A stretch of 64,000 nt of DNA, taken from the NCBI GenBank assembly GCA_963790085.1, contig CAWBNH010000001.1:62001-126000 (forward strand), in the 5' to 3' direction. This stretch comes from CAXMST01 sp963790085. Its GTDB lineage: Bacteria; Actinomycetota; Thermoleophilia; Solirubrobacterales; 70-9. Both the position numbers and the translations under genes were made by a program. The notes under the pieces were generated by a model, which was given only the letters and a program-made list of their open reading frames with translations, had not been told where the DNA came from and made no database searches. Shown piece after piece: positions 25,397-33,145 of the stretch; the stretch's first letter is position 1; the number at the start of each line of letters is the position of its first letter.

Positions 25397-25477
25397 GGGA
25401 CTGATAACCGGATTTAGACTTCTTGGTAGAGCGGAGGTCGTCAAGATGGACGAAGTGGCGTAGCTGGAGATCTGACG

Positions 25478-26566
25478 GTGCTTTCCCGTGTCCCATACGT
25501 CTGGAGCGACGCGAACGGCGCCCACGAGGCGGCCGGCGAGATCTGGGTCGGGGTGCGGACGGAGGGAACGGAGGTGCCGTCGCGGGCCGAGCGGATCCGC
25601 GAGGCGCTGCGCGCAGCCGGCGCCCGCGAGCAGTCTGCCCGGCGCCATCGTGACGAGCGGTTGCTCGCTGTTCACGACGGCGCGCTGCTCGGCTACCTGC
25701 GGACGGCGTGGCAGGGCTGGAAGGACGCCGGCCTGACCGAGGACCCCGGCCAGGATCGGGTCGTCCCCTACCTGTTCCCCCACCCCGGCCTGCTCGACGG
25801 GCTGCCGGCCCGGCTACCGACGGCCGCTGTTGCCCGAGCCGGGCGCTTCTGCTACGACACGATGACGCTGATCGGGCCCGGCACCTGGGCCGGCGCGCGC
25901 GCCGCGGCGGATGCCGCCCTGACCGCGGCCGACCTCGTGCTCGGCGGCGAGCGGCTGGCCTATGCCTGCTGCCGCCCACCGGGCCACCACGCAGCTCGCT
26001 CGGCCTTCGGCGGCTCCTGTTACCTGAACAACGCCGCGATCGCGGCGGCGGCGCTCGCTGATCGGAGCACGAGCGAGGGGCCCGTGGCGGTGCTCGACAT
26101 CGATGCCCACCACGGCAACGGCACGCAGTCGATCTTCTACTCCGACGCGGACGTGCTCACCGGCTCGCTCCACGTCGACCCCGGTGCCGGCTGGTTCCCC
26201 CACTACCTCGGGTTCGCCGAGGAGGTCGGCAGCGGTGCCGGGGCCGGCGCCAACCTGAACCTGCCGCTCGCCCCGGGCGCCGGCGACGAGGTTTGGCTGC
26301 AGGCCGTCGAGGATCTCTGCCGGTGGGTCGAGGGCTCCGGCGCCGTTGCTCTCGTCGTCGCGCTCGGCGTCGATGCGGCCGACGCCGACCCCGAGAGCCC
26401 GCTCGAGGTCAGCATCGACGCCTACCGGGAGGCGGGCGAGCGGCTCGGCTCGATCGGCCTGCCGACCGTGGCCGTGCAGGAGGGGGGCTACGAGCTCGAG
26501 AGCCTCGGGGAGCTCGTCACGGCGACCCTCGCCGGTCTGGCAACGGGTTTGCACATAGGCGCGTGA
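25478..26566 (+). CDS. HDAC/acetylpolyamine amidohydrolase-family deacetylase
   Basis: 362 residues. Class II HDAC-like core: CRPPGHHAARSAFGGSCYLNN (His170-His171), VLDIDAHHGNGTQSIFY with Zn ligands Asp209 and His211, third ligand Asp299 in ALGVDAADADP, and the GGYELESLG region with the catalytic-type Tyr. Bacterial members deacetylate acetylpolyamines or other small N-acyl amines. Start GTG at 25478 with GGAG eight bases upstream. Divergent from the kdd operon and sharing its intergenic region, it could remove an acyl group from an N-acetylated diamino acid feeding that pathway. The stop codon lies inside palindrome copy 3. Confidence 0.87.
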   Translation: MLSRVPYVWSDANGAHEAAGEIWVGVRTEGTEVPSRAERIREALRAAGAREQSARRHRDERLLAVHDGALLGYLRTAWQGWKDAGLTEDPGQDRVVPYLFPHPGLLDGLPARLPTAAVARAGRFCYDTMTLIGPGTWAGARAAADAALTAADLVLGGERLAYACCRPPGHHAARSAFGGSCYLNNAAIAAAALADRSTSEGPVAVLDIDAHHGNGTQSIFYSDADVLTGSLHVDPGAGWFPHYLGFAEEVGSGAGAGANLNLPLAPGAGDEVWLQAVEDLCRWVEGSGAVALVVALGVDAADADPESPLEVSIDAYREAGERLGSIGLPTVAVQEGGYELESLGELVTATLAGLATGLHIGA

Positions 26567-26605
26567 ACGCTTCGGGTGGCTGGAGCCCACCTAACGGTTC
26601 ACTCG
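26563..26605. repeat. Dispersed imperfect palindrome, copy 3
   Basis: The left arm GTGAACGCTTCGGGTGG and the right arm CCCACCTAACGGTTCACTCG pair imperfectly. The TGA of the left arm is the stop codon of the deacetylase gene, so this copy sits between two convergent genes and may act as a bidirectional terminator-like hairpin. Confidence 0.6.
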
Positions 26606-26637
26606 CAGCGGTCGGAGCGGGCCGGCGGGTGGCTCTG

Positions 26638-27093
26638 CTAGCCGCAGCTGGGCCAGTGGTGGCGGCCCTCGCGGCGCTTGAGCGCGACGGCGACCACGGC
26701 CTGGGTCTTGTACGTGTAGCGGACCGGGTCGCCGCCGGGCGACTTCGGGGCCGCGCGCCAGGTCGCCTTCATGAACTGGAAGGCACCTCGGTAGCGGCCG
26801 TTGCCGCCGATCGCCTTCGGGTTGCGGCCCGACTCGCAGTCGCTGGTCCGGCTTGCCCAGCGCTTGTTGCGGGTCGACACGCGGCTCCAAAGCTGCTTGT
26901 ACCTGGTCTTGCTGGCCGTCGACTGCTTGGCCTTCCCGACCCGCTCCTCGCCGCCGGTGCTGACACCGCCGGAGCCTGCGATCGCCGGCTGGACCGCGAG
27001 CAGGGCGAGAAGCACGGCGCCCGTGGCAACGGCTACCGCCAGCACGATCAGGACCTTGAAGTTGGGTTTCGCAGCGCGGTGCGAGAAGTGCAC
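26638..27093 (-). CDS. Rpf-like transglycosylase-domain protein
   Basis: 151 residues. An N-terminal membrane helix or signal peptide (VLIVLAVAVATGAVLLALLAVQPAIA), a short linker with Lys/Thr, then a compact transglycosylase-like domain: SDCESGRNPKAIGGNGRYRGAFQFMKATW, with the Glu of CESG in the position of the catalytic Glu of resuscitation-promoting factors. The two Cys (first in DCESG, last in WPSCG) could form the family disulfide. It would cleave peptidoglycan at the cell surface. GTG start with a modest GAAAGAG upstream. Its leader is a c-di-AMP riboswitch, as in many actinobacterial cell-wall hydrolase genes. Confidence 0.85.
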   Translation of the reverse strand: MHFSHRAAKPNFKVLIVLAVAVATGAVLLALLAVQPAIAGSGGVSTGGEERVGKAKQSTASKTRYKQLWSRVSTRNKRWASRTSDCESGRNPKAIGGNGRYRGAFQFMKATWRAAPKSPGGDPVRYTYKTQAVVAVALKRREGRHHWPSCG

Positions 27094-27100
27094 GTTCGAA

Positions 27101-27238
27101 TCTCTTTCGGTTGCTTACGGGGTTAGCTGACGGGCTCGCGCCGAAAGAGTGGCGCTACGCGGCGCACCGGCCGCGATTCGCCCCAACGAGTGGGTCCCCC
27201 GCTACCCGCGATATGTGCGCGGGTGCTTCAGCGAGTCG
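27101..27238 (-). ncRNA. ydaO-yuaA (c-di-AMP) riboswitch
   Basis: The minus-strand leader of the Rpf-like gene contains the conserved blocks of this class in the right order: TCGCTGAAG, then GCGGGGGACCCA and TTGGGGCGAAT, then GCGCGAGCCCGTCAGC directly followed by TAACCCCGTAAGC, and GAAAGAGA near the end. This riboswitch normally shuts off expression when c-di-AMP is high and is known upstream of wall-hydrolase and Rpf genes in actinobacteria. It ends within a few bases of the gene's start region, so control at translation or termination are both possible. Confidence 0.93.
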
Positions 27239-27242
27239 CCGC

Positions 27243-27248
27243 AGGCTA
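27243..27248 (-). promoter_or_regulatory. -10 element ahead of the c-di-AMP riboswitch
   Basis: TAGCCT on the minus strand, seven or so bases before the 5' end expected for the riboswitch. Two TGCTCACAG-like repeats spaced about 11 nt lie just upstream. Confidence 0.45.
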
Positions 27249-27300
27249 GCAGACTGTGAGCAAGCTGTGAGCAGGAGCCCTTGCGCCCGCCCCGCCGTCG

Positions 27301-28947
27301 CTACGGCAGGGCGTTGCGCCGGGCGATCTGCCCGTACAGGCGAGCGCTGGGCCGCGGGGTCCGTGCGAGGGTCCGGGGGTCGAACGAGTAGAGGCCGAAC
27401 TTCGGCTCGTAGCCGTAGACCCACTCGAGGTTGTCCGTCAGCGACCAATGGAAGAGGCCGCGGGCGTCGACCCCGTCGCGCCGGATCGCCCGGCGGAGCT
27501 GGCGCAGATGGCTCCTCAGGTAGCGGGGCCGCTGATCGTCGTCTTCGTCGGCGATCCCGGTCTCGGTCACGTAGACCGGGAGGCCGTAGCTACCGGCCGT
27601 GCCAAGCACCTCGCGGAACCCCTGCGGATAGATCTCGGCGCCGTGCTCGCTGCAGGTGGTCGGGCACGGCGGCCCGGTCGGGTTCGTCGGCGCCCGGTAG
27701 GAGGTCGCAGGCAGGAAGTCGAGCACCGGGATCCGCGGCGTCAGCGGCGTCGAGAGGCCGGTGACCCGCCCGCGGAAGTAGTAGTTGAGGCCGACGAAGT
27801 CGGCCTTGCGGCCGTGAACGCCGGACTCCTCGGGACCGATCGCCCCGTCGGCGTCGCGATCGATGTTGCCCGAGACCATCGCCTCGAGCAGCAGGCGGTT
27901 GAACAGGTAGTCGGCGTGCTCGGTCCCGGAGCGGTCGAGGGCCGAGCCGGGGTCGGCCGGGGTGAAGGCGATCATGTTCATCACCGGGCCGACGCGCGAG
28001 GCTCTACCGTCGCCGTCGGCGTCGCGGCGGTCGCGGCGCTTGAGCTGGTTGTAGGCGACGGTGTTGGCACGTTCGAGGTTGCGGAGCACCTGCGCCGCGC
28101 CGGTGAAGCTGAAGGCACCGGGGGGCCAGTAGGCCTCGGTCAGACCGGGGACGTTGACGTAGCCGTTCGCGACCAGCACCATCGGCTCGTTGACCGGGCT
28201 CCAGAAGTCCGCCCGCCGACCGAGCTTGTAGGCGAGATAGGCCGCGTACTTACGGAACTCGCGAACCGTCGTCCGCTCGAGCCAGCCGCCGGCGGCGAGC
28301 TTCGGCAGCGGCCCGTTCGGGTCGCGGTCCCGCAGCGCCGACTGGGTCGCGAGCGGATCGTGGAGCCAGGTCGGCAGCGTCCAGTGGTGGAGCGTCACGA
28401 ACGGGGTCAGGCCCCTCCGCGCGGCCGCCCGGAGGACGTCCCGGTAGTGGCGCACCGCCCGGCCGTCGGCGCGGCGATCGAGCCGCTCGAGGTCCCTTCG
28501 GCCGATTCGCCGGCCGACGTCGATTCCCTCGGTCGAGCGCGGGAAGATCCGCGGCCACTCGATCGAGAAGCGAAAGGCGTTGTTGTGCAGGTCGCCCGCC
28601 GCAAGATCGAGGTCGGTGCGGAACCTGCTCCAGTGGCCGGGCCCGTCCTCGGGCAGATCGCCGCTGACGATTCCGGCGTCGATGTTGTCCCGATCGTGGG
28701 TCCAGGCGAACCAGTCGCTGTTCGGGTCGAGGTTGCGGCCGTCCCCGGCCTCCGCCTGAAAGCCCGCGAGCGCGGTGCCCCAGAGGAACCCGGGTGGAAA
28801 GGCGGCGGTCCGCTGGGACGCGGCCACCGAAGCGGGAGCCAGGATCGCCACAGCGGCCCAGACGAGCACCGACGCGGCGCCAACAAGCACGCCCCAGCCC
28901 CTCCGACGGCTGCGACTGCACGTCCATCCGCTGCGATCCTGAGCCAC
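27301..28947 (-). CDS. Secreted GH1 glycosidase with EF-hand-like inserts
   Basis: 548 residues. Arg-rich N-terminus and a hydrophobic stretch (about 19-43) suggest a signal peptide or anchor. GH1 landmarks: FPPGFLWGTALAGFQAE at the barrel start, the acid/base in SPVNEPM (Glu254), and the nucleophile in YVTETGIAD (Glu462), plus ENL-type ending GLFHWSLTDNLEW. Beta-glucosidase, beta-galactosidase or related activity on small glycosides is expected outside the membrane. Two Asp-rich loops, DADGDGRAS (309-317) and DRDADGAIGPEE (363-374), look like Ca-binding EF-hand or dockerin-type loops and are unusual inside GH1. Confidence 0.87.
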   Translation of the reverse strand: MAQDRSGWTCSRSRRRGWGVLVGAASVLVWAAVAILAPASVAASQRTAAFPPGFLWGTALAGFQAEAGDGRNLDPNSDWFAWTHDRDNIDAGIVSGDLPEDGPGHWSRFRTDLDLAAGDLHNNAFRFSIEWPRIFPRSTEGIDVGRRIGRRDLERLDRRADGRAVRHYRDVLRAAARRGLTPFVTLHHWTLPTWLHDPLATQSALRDRDPNGPLPKLAAGGWLERTTVREFRKYAAYLAYKLGRRADFWSPVNEPMVLVANGYVNVPGLTEAYWPPGAFSFTGAAQVLRNLERANTVAYNQLKRRDRRDADGDGRASRVGPVMNMIAFTPADPGSALDRSGTEHADYLFNRLLLEAMVSGNIDRDADGAIGPEESGVHGRKADFVGLNYYFRGRVTGLSTPLTPRIPVLDFLPATSYRAPTNPTGPPCPTTCSEHGAEIYPQGFREVLGTAGSYGLPVYVTETGIADEDDDQRPRYLRSHLRQLRRAIRRDGVDARGLFHWSLTDNLEWVYGYEPKFGLYSFDPRTLARTPRPSARLYGQIARRNALP

Positions 28948-28995
28948 GATTCGACGCTACCAGACCGGGAGTCGGGCGCAGGACGGTCGCTGAGG

Positions 28996-29001
28996 TAGGC
29001 T
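28996..29001 (+). promoter_or_regulatory. -10 element of the sulfatase gene (leaderless)
   Basis: TAGGCT followed by seven bases and the ATG at 29009. Confidence 0.5.
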
Positions 29002-29008
29002 GCGGCCG

Positions 29009-30715
29009 ATGAGCGGACCACAGGGGGCGCTACCCGACGGGCGACCGCCCAACATGCTGCTGCTGATCACAGACCAGCAGCGCGCGCCGCAGCACTGGCC
29101 CGATCAGCCCGGCTGGCTGCGCGAGCTGACACCCGCCGACTACGAGCTCGCCCGCACCGGCCTCAGCTTCAAGCGAGCGTTCTGCGCGACCTGCATGTGC
29201 TCGCCGAGCCGGGCGACGCTGCTGACCGGTGACTTCCCCTCCCGACACGGGGTGACGCTGACGCTCACCGCGGCCGACCTGCGTCCGGACAGGCGCAACT
29301 TCCCGGCGGTCTTCGCCTCGGTCGGCGAGATGCTCCGCAACGGCCACGTGTCGCGCACACGCTTGCTCCGCCAGGTCGCCCGCAGCAGCGTCCCGGACCC
29401 GCGGGCGGGCGGCGAGCCCGAGCTCCACCCATACACGCCGACGCTGGGCAAGCGGCTGCGGGCGGCCGGCTACCACGTCGAGTACCGGGGCAAGTGGCAT
29501 CTCACGCAGCCGGCCGACGGCGTCGAATGGAGCGAGCGGGACAGCGAGGTCCTCGACCGCAGCTACGGCTTCGGGGGCTGGGTCCCCCCCGACGCAGGTG
29601 AGAACGCGAAGGCCGAGCACTTCGGCGGCGGCAACGCCGGGCGGTCGGGCATGGGCTGGGACGAGGACTACACCCGCCAGGTCGAGGAGCTGCTCGCGAC
29701 CGGGAACCTACCCGAGCCCTTCTGCCTGATCGTCTCGCTGGTCAATCCCCACGACGTGCTCGGCTATCCGCGCTCCTACCTGGAGGGCGGCTACCAAGCC
29801 GAGCAGTTCCGGGATTTCGGCGTCGAGCTGCCACCGACCGTCGCCGAGAGCCTCGCGACAAAGCCGGGGGCTCAGGGGCTCTCGAGGCTCGGCATGACGG
29901 CCTACCTGGGGCCGCTCGACTCCGAGCGCGAGCAGCTCGACTACGTCAACTTCTACGCCTTCCTCCATCGCGAGGTCGACGAGAAGATCGGGCGGGTGCT
30001 CGCGGCGCTCGGTGACGCCGGCGATCCCGGTTCGCTGCGATCGCGGACGGTGATCGTCCGCTGCGCCGACCACGGCGAGATGGGCCTCTCTCACGGGGGG
30101 CTTCGCCAGAAGGCCTTCAACGCCTACGAGGAGACGATCCGGGTGCCGCTGATCGTCAGCAACCCCGTGTTGTTCCCCGAGGCGCGCGAGACGGACGCCC
30201 TGGCGTCGCTCGCCGACGTGACGCCGACGATGCTCGATCTCGCGGGCGTCCCGGAGCCGGCCTTGCAGGGCAGGGAGCTGACGCCGATCCTCGCCCGTCA
30301 CTGCGCCCCGGCGGGCGAGGCGGCGCAGCGCAGCGATCTCGACCTGGGAGCGCTGACCGCCCACCCGGCCCCCGCGGACTCGGTCCAGGACGCCGTCCAC
30401 TTCACCTACGACGACCACCAGGCCGCGACCGCGACCACCAACGGTCCCGGGCAGCCGAACCGCCTGCGCGCCGTGCGCGCCGCCGACACCAAGTACGTCG
30501 CCTACCTCGACCCTGCCGGCAGGGCGGCGCCCGAGTACGAGCTCTACGACCTCGGGCGCGATCCGAACGAGGCCGAGAACCTGGTCGACTTCAGGACGGG
30601 GGAGGTCCGACGGCAGGCGGACGAGCCCCTGCTTCGCGACCTCCAGGAGCGACTCCGGGCGCTCTCCGACGAGCTCGGGACCGAGCTGCCGCTCGCTCCG
30701 CTGCCGCCTCGGTAG
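29009..30715 (+). CDS. Type I sulfatase (Cys-type, formylglycine-dependent)
   Basis: 568 residues. NMLLLITDQQRAP supplies a metal-binding Asp (Asp22), and CSPSRATLLTG contains the C-x-P-x-R core in which Cys64 would be converted to formylglycine. YHVEYRGKWHLT, then RCADHGEMGLSHGG give further metal and substrate ligands. No signal peptide is visible, so it looks cytosolic. Sulfatases of this branch also include phosphonate monoester hydrolase and choline sulfatase-like enzymes; the exact substrate is unknown. No maturation enzyme gene is adjacent. Next gene starts 38 bases downstream. Confidence 0.87.
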   Translation: MSGPQGALPDGRPPNMLLLITDQQRAPQHWPDQPGWLRELTPADYELARTGLSFKRAFCATCMCSPSRATLLTGDFPSRHGVTLTLTAADLRPDRRNFPAVFASVGEMLRNGHVSRTRLLRQVARSSVPDPRAGGEPELHPYTPTLGKRLRAAGYHVEYRGKWHLTQPADGVEWSERDSEVLDRSYGFGGWVPPDAGENAKAEHFGGGNAGRSGMGWDEDYTRQVEELLATGNLPEPFCLIVSLVNPHDVLGYPRSYLEGGYQAEQFRDFGVELPPTVAESLATKPGAQGLSRLGMTAYLGPLDSEREQLDYVNFYAFLHREVDEKIGRVLAALGDAGDPGSLRSRTVIVRCADHGEMGLSHGGLRQKAFNAYEETIRVPLIVSNPVLFPEARETDALASLADVTPTMLDLAGVPEPALQGRELTPILARHCAPAGEAAQRSDLDLGALTAHPAPADSVQDAVHFTYDDHQAATATTNGPGQPNRLRAVRAADTKYVAYLDPAGRAAPEYELYDLGRDPNEAENLVDFRTGEVRRQADEPLLRDLQERLRALSDELGTELPLAPLPPR

Positions 30716-30753
30716 CCGCTCGCGCGCCACGACGCGTCGACTGGATTGCGCCC

Positions 30754-31455
30754 GTGAACGAGCAGCTACCGGAGCGGGGACGGGTCTTCGAGCGCACCCA
30801 TCGGGTCCGTCCCGAGGAGGTCGGAGCGGACGAGCTCGCCCACCTGCACGCGGTGGCGAACTGGCTTCAGGACGTGGCCTATCTCGACATTCTCGACGCC
30901 GGGGTGCTCGAGGCGCGAGCCTGGATCGTGCGCCGCACGAAGATCGAGATCGGCGCCCTGCCCCGCTTCTCGGAGGCGCTCAGGCTGCGCACGTATTGCG
31001 CGGGCATCGCCGCCAGCGTCGCCGACCGGCGGACGGTGATCGAGGGCGATCGGGGAGCGCGGATCGAGGCGGAGGCCGTCTGGGTGCAGGTCGACCCGGT
31101 GACCCGCAGGCCGGCCCGCTTCAGCGAGCGCTTCCTCGAGGTCTACAGCGAGAGCGCCGCCGGCAGGCGGGCCCGTTCGCGGCTTCGCCACCCGGGGCCG
31201 GACGAGGGGGCAGAGCGGATCGGTTGGACGTTTCGCAGCGCCGACGTCGACGTCGCCGGTCACGTCAACAACGCCGCCTACTGGCAGATCGCCGAGCAGC
31301 ACCTGCCGAGCGCGGGAGATGGTGGGCAGCTCGAGATCGAGTTCCGCGCCGGCGCGGCCGCGGGCGAGGCGACTCTGCTTCGAAACGCCGATCGCACCCT
31401 GCTCTGGGTGCTTGACGCGGACCGAGCGCTGAGCGCCTCGATCGCCCGCGGCTGA
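30754..31455 (+). CDS. Acyl-ACP thioesterase-like double-hotdog protein
   Basis: 233 residues. The N-terminal hotdog contains HLHAVANWLQDVAYLDILDAG and ARAWIVRRTKIEIGALPRFSE, and the second hotdog has FRSADVDVAGHVNNAAYWQIAEQ, with the D-x-x-G-H-V-N-N-x-x-Y pattern that holds the catalytic Asn/His region in FatA/FatB-type and bacterial TE14 enzymes. It likely releases fatty acids from ACP or CoA in the cytosol. GTG start at 30754. Same strand as the sulfatase and the following exporter. Confidence 0.75.
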   Translation: MNEQLPERGRVFERTHRVRPEEVGADELAHLHAVANWLQDVAYLDILDAGVLEARAWIVRRTKIEIGALPRFSEALRLRTYCAGIAASVADRRTVIEGDRGARIEAEAVWVQVDPVTRRPARFSERFLEVYSESAAGRRARSRLRHPGPDEGAERIGWTFRSADVDVAGHVNNAAYWQIAEQHLPSAGDGGQLEIEFRAGAAAGEATLLRNADRTLLWVLDADRALSASIARG

Positions 31456-31497
31456 ACGCCGGCGCGGTCGCTGAGCGCGAACCGTCATCATCGCCCG

Positions 31498-33069
31498 ATG
31501 CATCGCAAGTGGTGGACGCTGCTCGTGGTCAGCGTCGCGACGTTCATGCTGCTCCTCGACATCACCGTGGTCAACACGGCGCTGCCCGCGATCGAGCAGG
31601 ACCTCGGCGCCTCGTTCACCGAGTTGCAGTGGGTGATCGACGCCTACGCGCTGACCCTGGCCGCCTTCGTGCTGACCGCCGGATCGCTGGCCGACCGGCT
31701 CGGGCGCAGGCGCGTCTTCACGGCGGGGCTGGTGGTGTTCGTCGTCTCATCGCTGGCCGCGGGCCTGGCGGGCGACCCGACGACGCTGAACGTCTCCCGC
31801 GCAGTGCAGGGGATCGGCGGCGCCGTGATGTTCGCGGTCTCGCTGGCGCTGATCACCCAGGAGTTCGCGGCCGGACGCGAGCGCGGGGCGGCGATGGGCG
31901 CCTATGGGGCGACGATCGGGGTCGCGGTCGCGGTCGGCCCACTCGTCGGCGGCGCGATCACCGAGTGGGTCGGCTGGGAGTGGGTCTTCTTCCTCAACGT
32001 GCCGATCGGCCTGCTCGTGCTGATGATCACGGCACTTCAGGTCCGCGAGTCCCGCGACCCGAACGCAACGCGGATCGACTGGGCCGGGCAGGCGGCGTTC
32101 AGCGGCGCGCTGCTGTTCCTCGTGCTGGCGCTGCTGCGCGGCAACAGCGAGGGCTGGGGGTCGACGGGGATCATCGCGATGTTCGCCGCCGCCGCCGCCC
32201 TGATGGCTGCCTTCATCGCGATCGAGCGTCGCGTGCGCGAGCCGATGCTGCCACTCGGCCTGTTCCGGATCCGCTCCTTCACCGGCGTCCAGATCGCCGC
32301 CTTCGGCGTCTCCGGCTCGCTGTTCGCCCTGTTCCTGTATCTGACCCTGTACCTGCAGAACTTCCTCGGCCTCTCGCCGCTCGAAGCGGGGCTGCGCTAT
32401 CTGCCGCTGACCCTGATCAGCTTCTTCACGGCGGCCGCCGCCGGCGCGATGCTGAGCCGGATCCAGGCGCGGTACCTGCTCGGCGCCGGCCTGCTCGGCG
32501 TCAGCGTCGGGCTGCTGCTGATGGGCGGCATCGCGGTCGACTCCGAGTGGACCACGCTGCTCGGTGGATTCGTCGTTGCCGGCGCCGGAGTCGGCCTGCT
32601 CAACCCGGTTGTCGCCGACGTCGCCGTGAGCGTCGTGCCGAAGGAACAGAGCGGCATGGCGGCCGGTATCAACGACACCTTCCGCCAGGTCGGGATCGCG
32701 GTCGGGATCGCCCTCTGGGGCGCTCTCTTCATCGGCCGCGGCGAGGGGGAGATCACCGAGCTTGGGGCCACCGCTGCGACAACCGACGGCCCGCCCCCAA
32801 AGGAGCTGATCGAAGCCGCCTCCTCAGGCAACCTCGACCGCGTTCTCGAGGGCGTGCCGCCGAGCGCCGGCGACAGCCTCCGCCAGGCCACCGATGCGGC
32901 GTTCGTCTCGGCCCTGAACGAGATCCTGCTGCTCGGCGCGCTGCTCGCATTCGCCGGCGCCGCGCTCAGCACCTGGCTCGTTCGCGAGGACGAGATCGAG
33001 CGCGAGCAGCCGGGCGGGCAACCGACGCCGGCCGAGGTCGGCGCCGCCACCGAGCCGGCCCAGGCCTGA
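31498..33069 (+). CDS. DHA2-type MFS drug exporter (EmrB/QacA-like)
   Basis: 523 residues, about 14 helices. Motif D1-like start LLLDITVVNTALPAIEQDL, motif A GSLADRLGRRRVF, motif B region and motif C-like GATIGVAVAVGPLVGGAI, then the WEWVFFLNVPIG segment typical of the subfamily. It should export cationic or hydrophobic compounds using the proton gradient. The long loop before the last helix is Glu/Ala-rich. A CATCAT box six bases before the ATG may be the -10. No regulator gene adjoins it. Confidence 0.92.
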   Translation: MHRKWWTLLVVSVATFMLLLDITVVNTALPAIEQDLGASFTELQWVIDAYALTLAAFVLTAGSLADRLGRRRVFTAGLVVFVVSSLAAGLAGDPTTLNVSRAVQGIGGAVMFAVSLALITQEFAAGRERGAAMGAYGATIGVAVAVGPLVGGAITEWVGWEWVFFLNVPIGLLVLMITALQVRESRDPNATRIDWAGQAAFSGALLFLVLALLRGNSEGWGSTGIIAMFAAAAALMAAFIAIERRVREPMLPLGLFRIRSFTGVQIAAFGVSGSLFALFLYLTLYLQNFLGLSPLEAGLRYLPLTLISFFTAAAAGAMLSRIQARYLLGAGLLGVSVGLLLMGGIAVDSEWTTLLGGFVVAGAGVGLLNPVVADVAVSVVPKEQSGMAAGINDTFRQVGIAVGIALWGALFIGRGEGEITELGATAATTDGPPPKELIEAASSGNLDRVLEGVPPSAGDSLRQATDAAFVSALNEILLLGALLAFAGAALSTWLVREDEIEREQPGGQPTPAEVGAATEPAQA

Positions 33070-33130
33070 GATCGCGCCCGCGACGACCCCCCGGCGCCGG
33101 CTCGGGCCCCACTCCCCCGGCTCGTGCAAC

Positions 33131-33136
33131 TAGCCT
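33131..33136 (+). promoter_or_regulatory. -10 element of the channel gene
   Basis: TAGCCT ends nine bases before the ATG at 33146. Confidence 0.45.
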
Positions 33137-33145
33137 GAGGCCGAG

